A DNA stretch of 64,000 nucleotides, taken from contig NZ_JADEYH010000018.1 in assembly GCF_017114865.1 (NCBI RefSeq), positions 61,592 to 125,591 of the forward strand, given 5' to 3'. Shown here piece by piece: positions 61,968 to 64,000 of this stretch. Each line of letters opens with the position of its first letter. Positions within the stretch are counted from its first letter, which is position 1. The DNA comes from Streptomyces verrucosisporus. GTDB taxonomy: Bacteria > Actinomycetota > Actinomycetes > Streptomycetales > Streptomycetaceae. Position numbers and translations under genes: made by a program. Under the pieces are notes generated by a model, which saw only the letters and a program-made list of their open reading frames with translations, did no database searches and was not told the DNA's origin.

Positions 61968-63241
61968 GGGGCCTCCTCACAGCCGTCCTCGAGCATCCGC
62001 CCGTACCAGGCCTTCTGCTGTGCGACCGGCTTGCGCGAGACCTCGTCCACGGTCTGCGTGATCCTGTCGTGCTGGGCGCGGGTGTAGAAGGGGTTGCCGC
62101 GTGCGACGCTCTCGAAGCTGATGGTGTGCCCCAGTTTCCTCCCCATCCACATGTTCACCGTGACGGAGGCCTCCGGGCTCGCGTCGCAACCGAACTTGGG
62201 TGTCCCGTCGACGATGGTCGCCGCCACGGTGTGGTTCTTCCAGGCGAGCGACAGCGGAATGTAGGCGGTCCCGGGCGAGGGATCCGGTTCGAACCGGCCG
62301 TAGACGATGGAGTCCCGCACCGTCCGCGGAACATCCTCCACCACGCCGTAGGTCTTCAGCTTCGTGTAGGTGTCCCTCACCTCGGCGGACACGGCCGCGA
62401 TGTCGCCGCCGGCCTGTTCGGGCATGCAGACTTCCGGGGCCTCGCCGGAGCACACCACCGTGACCTGGCCCGCGTTGAGGGACGGATTGAAGTTCCAGTC
62501 CTTGACGACGGCGTAGGACCCGGACGTGCAAGCCACCACCAGCACCGTGCCGACCGCCACGCGCGCCGCCGGGTGCCCGCGGCGGACCCAGAGCAGTCCG
62601 ACCACTGCCGCCACGCCTGCCGTGGGCAGGAACTGGGCGGCCATGGAGGCGAAGGTCGCGGTCTCGCCGAAGCCGAGCTGGGCGGAGTACTCACCCATCA
62701 TGTGCCGCAACCACGGAGGGTTCATCGAGTGGGGGAACGCCACGACGACGAACACCAGGCACATCAGCGCCGGCGCGGCCAGCAGGGGCTTGATCCAGCG
62801 GCCGATGCTGAACCCGATCAGGGCATGCGCGCAGCACAGCGCCATGCCCAGCAGCAGGGGAGGAAGACTGTCCCAGGTGGGCCAGGCGGGGGTCTGGGCG
62901 AACGCCATCACCACAGGGGTGATGAGCATCAGCCAGCCCAGAGCGGCCACGGGGGCCAGCGCGAGCGTGATGATCTGCCATGTGGGCCGGTAGGCGGCCA
63001 CCTGCCACACACCGGCTTCCTTCAACCGGGCGCCCTGCCACGCGGCAGCGGCCGAGACCACCGCGTAACTGACCGCGTACATCAACTCGATCGGCTGCTG
63101 CACCAGCGTCGGCGCGTACGGGTAGGGCCAGAAGGCGATCTGCTCACTGGTCCCGGAGGTGTAGTACAGGACCACGAGAGCGAGGGCCAGCGGCAGGGCC
63201 GGCAACGCGCTCGACGTCCTGACAAGGGTGCGCAGTCGCAC
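61964..63241 (-). CDS. Membrane protein with C-terminal extracytoplasmic domain (ABC operon)
   Basis: The product has 425 residues from GTG 63241, after CTGGAGAAC. Seven or so membrane helices up to about residue 260 are followed by a soluble domain of about 165 residues. That domain has conserved Cys (VVCSGEAPEVCMPEQ; FGCDASPEA; EDGCEEAP) and is predicted outside the cell. The layout matches DUF7224-type proteins paired with ABC ATPases in Streptomyces as I recall. It may sense or capture the cargo of the transporter. Confidence 0.75.
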   Translation of the reverse strand: MRLRTLVRTSSALPALPLALALVVLYYTSGTSEQIAFWPYPYAPTLVQQPIELMYAVSYAVVSAAAAWQGARLKEAGVWQVAAYRPTWQIITLALAPVAALGWLMLITPVVMAFAQTPAWPTWDSLPPLLLGMALCCAHALIGFSIGRWIKPLLAAPALMCLVFVVVAFPHSMNPPWLRHMMGEYSAQLGFGETATFASMAAQFLPTAGVAAVVGLLWVRRGHPAARVAVGTVLVVACTSGSYAVVKDWNFNPSLNAGQVTVVCSGEAPEVCMPEQAGGDIAAVSAEVRDTYTKLKTYGVVEDVPRTVRDSIVYGRFEPDPSPGTAYIPLSLAWKNHTVAATIVDGTPKFGCDASPEASVTVNMWMGRKLGHTISFESVARGNPFYTRAQHDRITQTVDEVSRKPVAQQKAWYGRMLEDGCEEAP

Positions 63242-63267
63242 TCGTTCTCCAGAGAGTGGGGAGTGAA

Positions 63268-63304
63268 GGAGCCGGCGCGTGAGCACCACCCACGCGCCGG
63301 CTCC
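63268..63304 (-). terminator. Hairpin between the secreted-protein gene and the ABC operon
   Basis: A perfect 14-bp stem (63268-63281 with 63291-63304) has a 9-nt loop, 22 nt after the secreted-protein stop and only 27 nt before the start of the first membrane-protein gene. It may let the first gene be made in excess and the transporter only by read-through. Confidence 0.75.
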
Positions 63305-63325
63305 GCCGAGGTGTCCGGCCTTCGG

Positions 63326-63775
63326 TCAGTCGGCCTTCGAGGTGTCCACGTACACCTCGGAGACGAACAGCAGGCAGCACGAGCCGCCCTGACCGATCCT
63401 GTCGGCCTTGAAGTACAGCGTGTTGGTGCCTGACGGGACGTCCGTCCACTCGCCGTTGCTCCAGTAGCCGCTGCCCCTGAAGCAGTTGGAGAACGTCTTG
63501 GAGTCCAGGACCTTGTCCGGGGCGAAGCTGATGTCCACCCGCTCCGTCAGGGTGACCTTCTGGTTGGAGCTGCTCGCGTACTGGGCGAAGCAGTCACGGA
63601 ACTGGACCTGCGAGTAGGTGCCCTGGTCCTCTCAGCGCCGGGACTCCTCGCCGTCGGCCCAACTGCTGATGCAGCTGGACCAGTTCGCGGAGGCCGAGGG
63701 TGCGTTGACCAGGCCTATGGACGCCACGGCGGCGGCGACCAGTGCCGCACGGCGTATGGTGTTAGCGGAACGCAT
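63326..63775 (-). pseudogene. Secreted Cys-rich protein gene with in-frame stop codon
   Basis: The frame runs from ATG 63775 (TAGGAGC upstream) for 150 codons to a TGA at 63326, but has an internal TGA at 63632-63634 (codon 48, after EESRR). Both halves are protein-like: a signal peptide ending near ASA (residue 30), then WSSCISSWADG, FRDCFAQYASSSNQ, FSNCFRGSGYW and GQGGSCCLLFVSEV, with five Cys. One base change (for example TGG or CGA to TGA) explains the break. I do not recognise the family. It was probably the secreted product linked to the ABC operon downstream. Confidence 0.8.
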
Positions 63776-63789
63776 ATCTGTTGCTCCTA

Positions 63790-64000
63790 GTGTCCTGAGT
63801 CGTTAGTTTGTTGGCGGTTGTAGGGTTGGGGGATGCCGGGCCCGAAGCCGTTGTCATTGGAGTTGTCCGAGCGTGAGCGCCGCGTGCTGCGGGGCTGGTT
63901 GCGCAAGCGGACCGCGTCCCAGGCGCTGGTGCTGCGCGCGAGGATCGTGCTGGCGTGCGCCGAGGGCCGCCCGAACGCGCAGGTCGCGCAGGAGCTCGGT
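63790..64000 (+). mobile_element. Left end of an IS630-family insertion sequence
   Basis: The transposase start and a short non-coding end sequence (from about 63790) appear right after a TA dinucleotide at 63788-63789. IS630 elements insert at TA. The element ends 14 bp before the start codon of the secreted-protein gene, leaving only its ribosome-binding site. The right end is outside the window, so the exact border is inferred. Confidence 0.65.
63833..64000 (+). CDS. IS630-family transposase, N-terminal part
   Basis: 56 residues are visible from ATG 63833 before the window ends. The start PGPKPLSLELSERERRVL and the helix-turn-helix beginning RTASQALVLRARIVLACAEG, then NAQVAQELG, are typical of IS630 transposases of Streptomyces. 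The DDE catalytic domain lies beyond the edge. Confidence 0.85.
   Translation, partial: MPGPKPLSLELSERERRVLRGWLRKRTASQALVLRARIVLACAEGRPNAQVAQELG

Noticed and set aside
63632..63634. In-frame TGA as a selenocysteine codon
   Set aside because: No SECIS-like hairpin is evident, the residue is not in a redox motif, and a single substitution explains it as a nonsense mutation.

Overview
The window is high-GC actinobacterial chromosome and almost certainly Streptomyces. It has GTG starts, GTGA overlaps and long GC-rich hairpin terminators. It also has a conservon (cvnABCD plus P450), a CebR-type operator, a DasR-type site, and the block murA-like / aconitase / ngcEFG / ROK / xylFGH / dxs / fadBA / hemE / hemY / hemQ. 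As I remember it, that block lies in the same order in S. coelicolor around SCO5998-SCO6042; I could not check this.

Layout. 1-8027 (minus): a two-gene locus encoding a very large kinase-helicase-DUF1998-nuclease fusion and a SNF2-type helicase cut by the window edge. 8028-13777: a secreted GH5 cellulase with a perfect CebR box, a DUF389 membrane protein, and an NmrA-like reductase with an AraC regulator. 14285-20315: an extended conservon, cvnABCD, a CYP157-like P450 without ExxR, a second canonical P450 and a crotonase. cvnA and cvnC each carry a rare TTA codon. 20406-25123: an XRE-MurA fusion divergent from aconitase, with two matching operators and an iron-box-like site between them.

25502-34102: carbohydrate uptake. 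ngcEFG (GlcNAc/chitobiose) lies behind a DasR-like site, followed by a ROK regulator and xylFGH behind ROK-like half-sites. 34342-50463 is mostly housekeeping: dxs, a GT39-type membrane enzyme, a NYN protein, fadB/fadA, RNase D, a degenerate response regulator, DUF3000, hemE, a DUF4349 lipoprotein, and hemY/hemQ of the coproporphyrin-dependent haem pathway.

50584-64000 is accessory: a Tat-exported GH11 xylanase, then a minus-strand polymorphic-toxin operon. That operon reads SseB-like protein, hypothetical partner, 1569-aa RHS toxin with a His-rich nuclease-like tip, two tandem Imm50-like proteins, and a frameshifted remnant. After it come a truncated ParA, a small lipoprotein, and an ABC-transporter operon whose first gene (a secreted Cys-rich protein) has an in-frame stop. 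An IS630-family element sits a few bases ahead of that gene.

Functional threads: plant-polymer use (GH5, GH11, xylose and chitobiose uptake with CebR/ROK/DasR-type control), haem biosynthesis, and two conflict-type loci, the kinase-helicase pair and the RHS toxin. All function calls come from reading motifs by eye. No database search was run.
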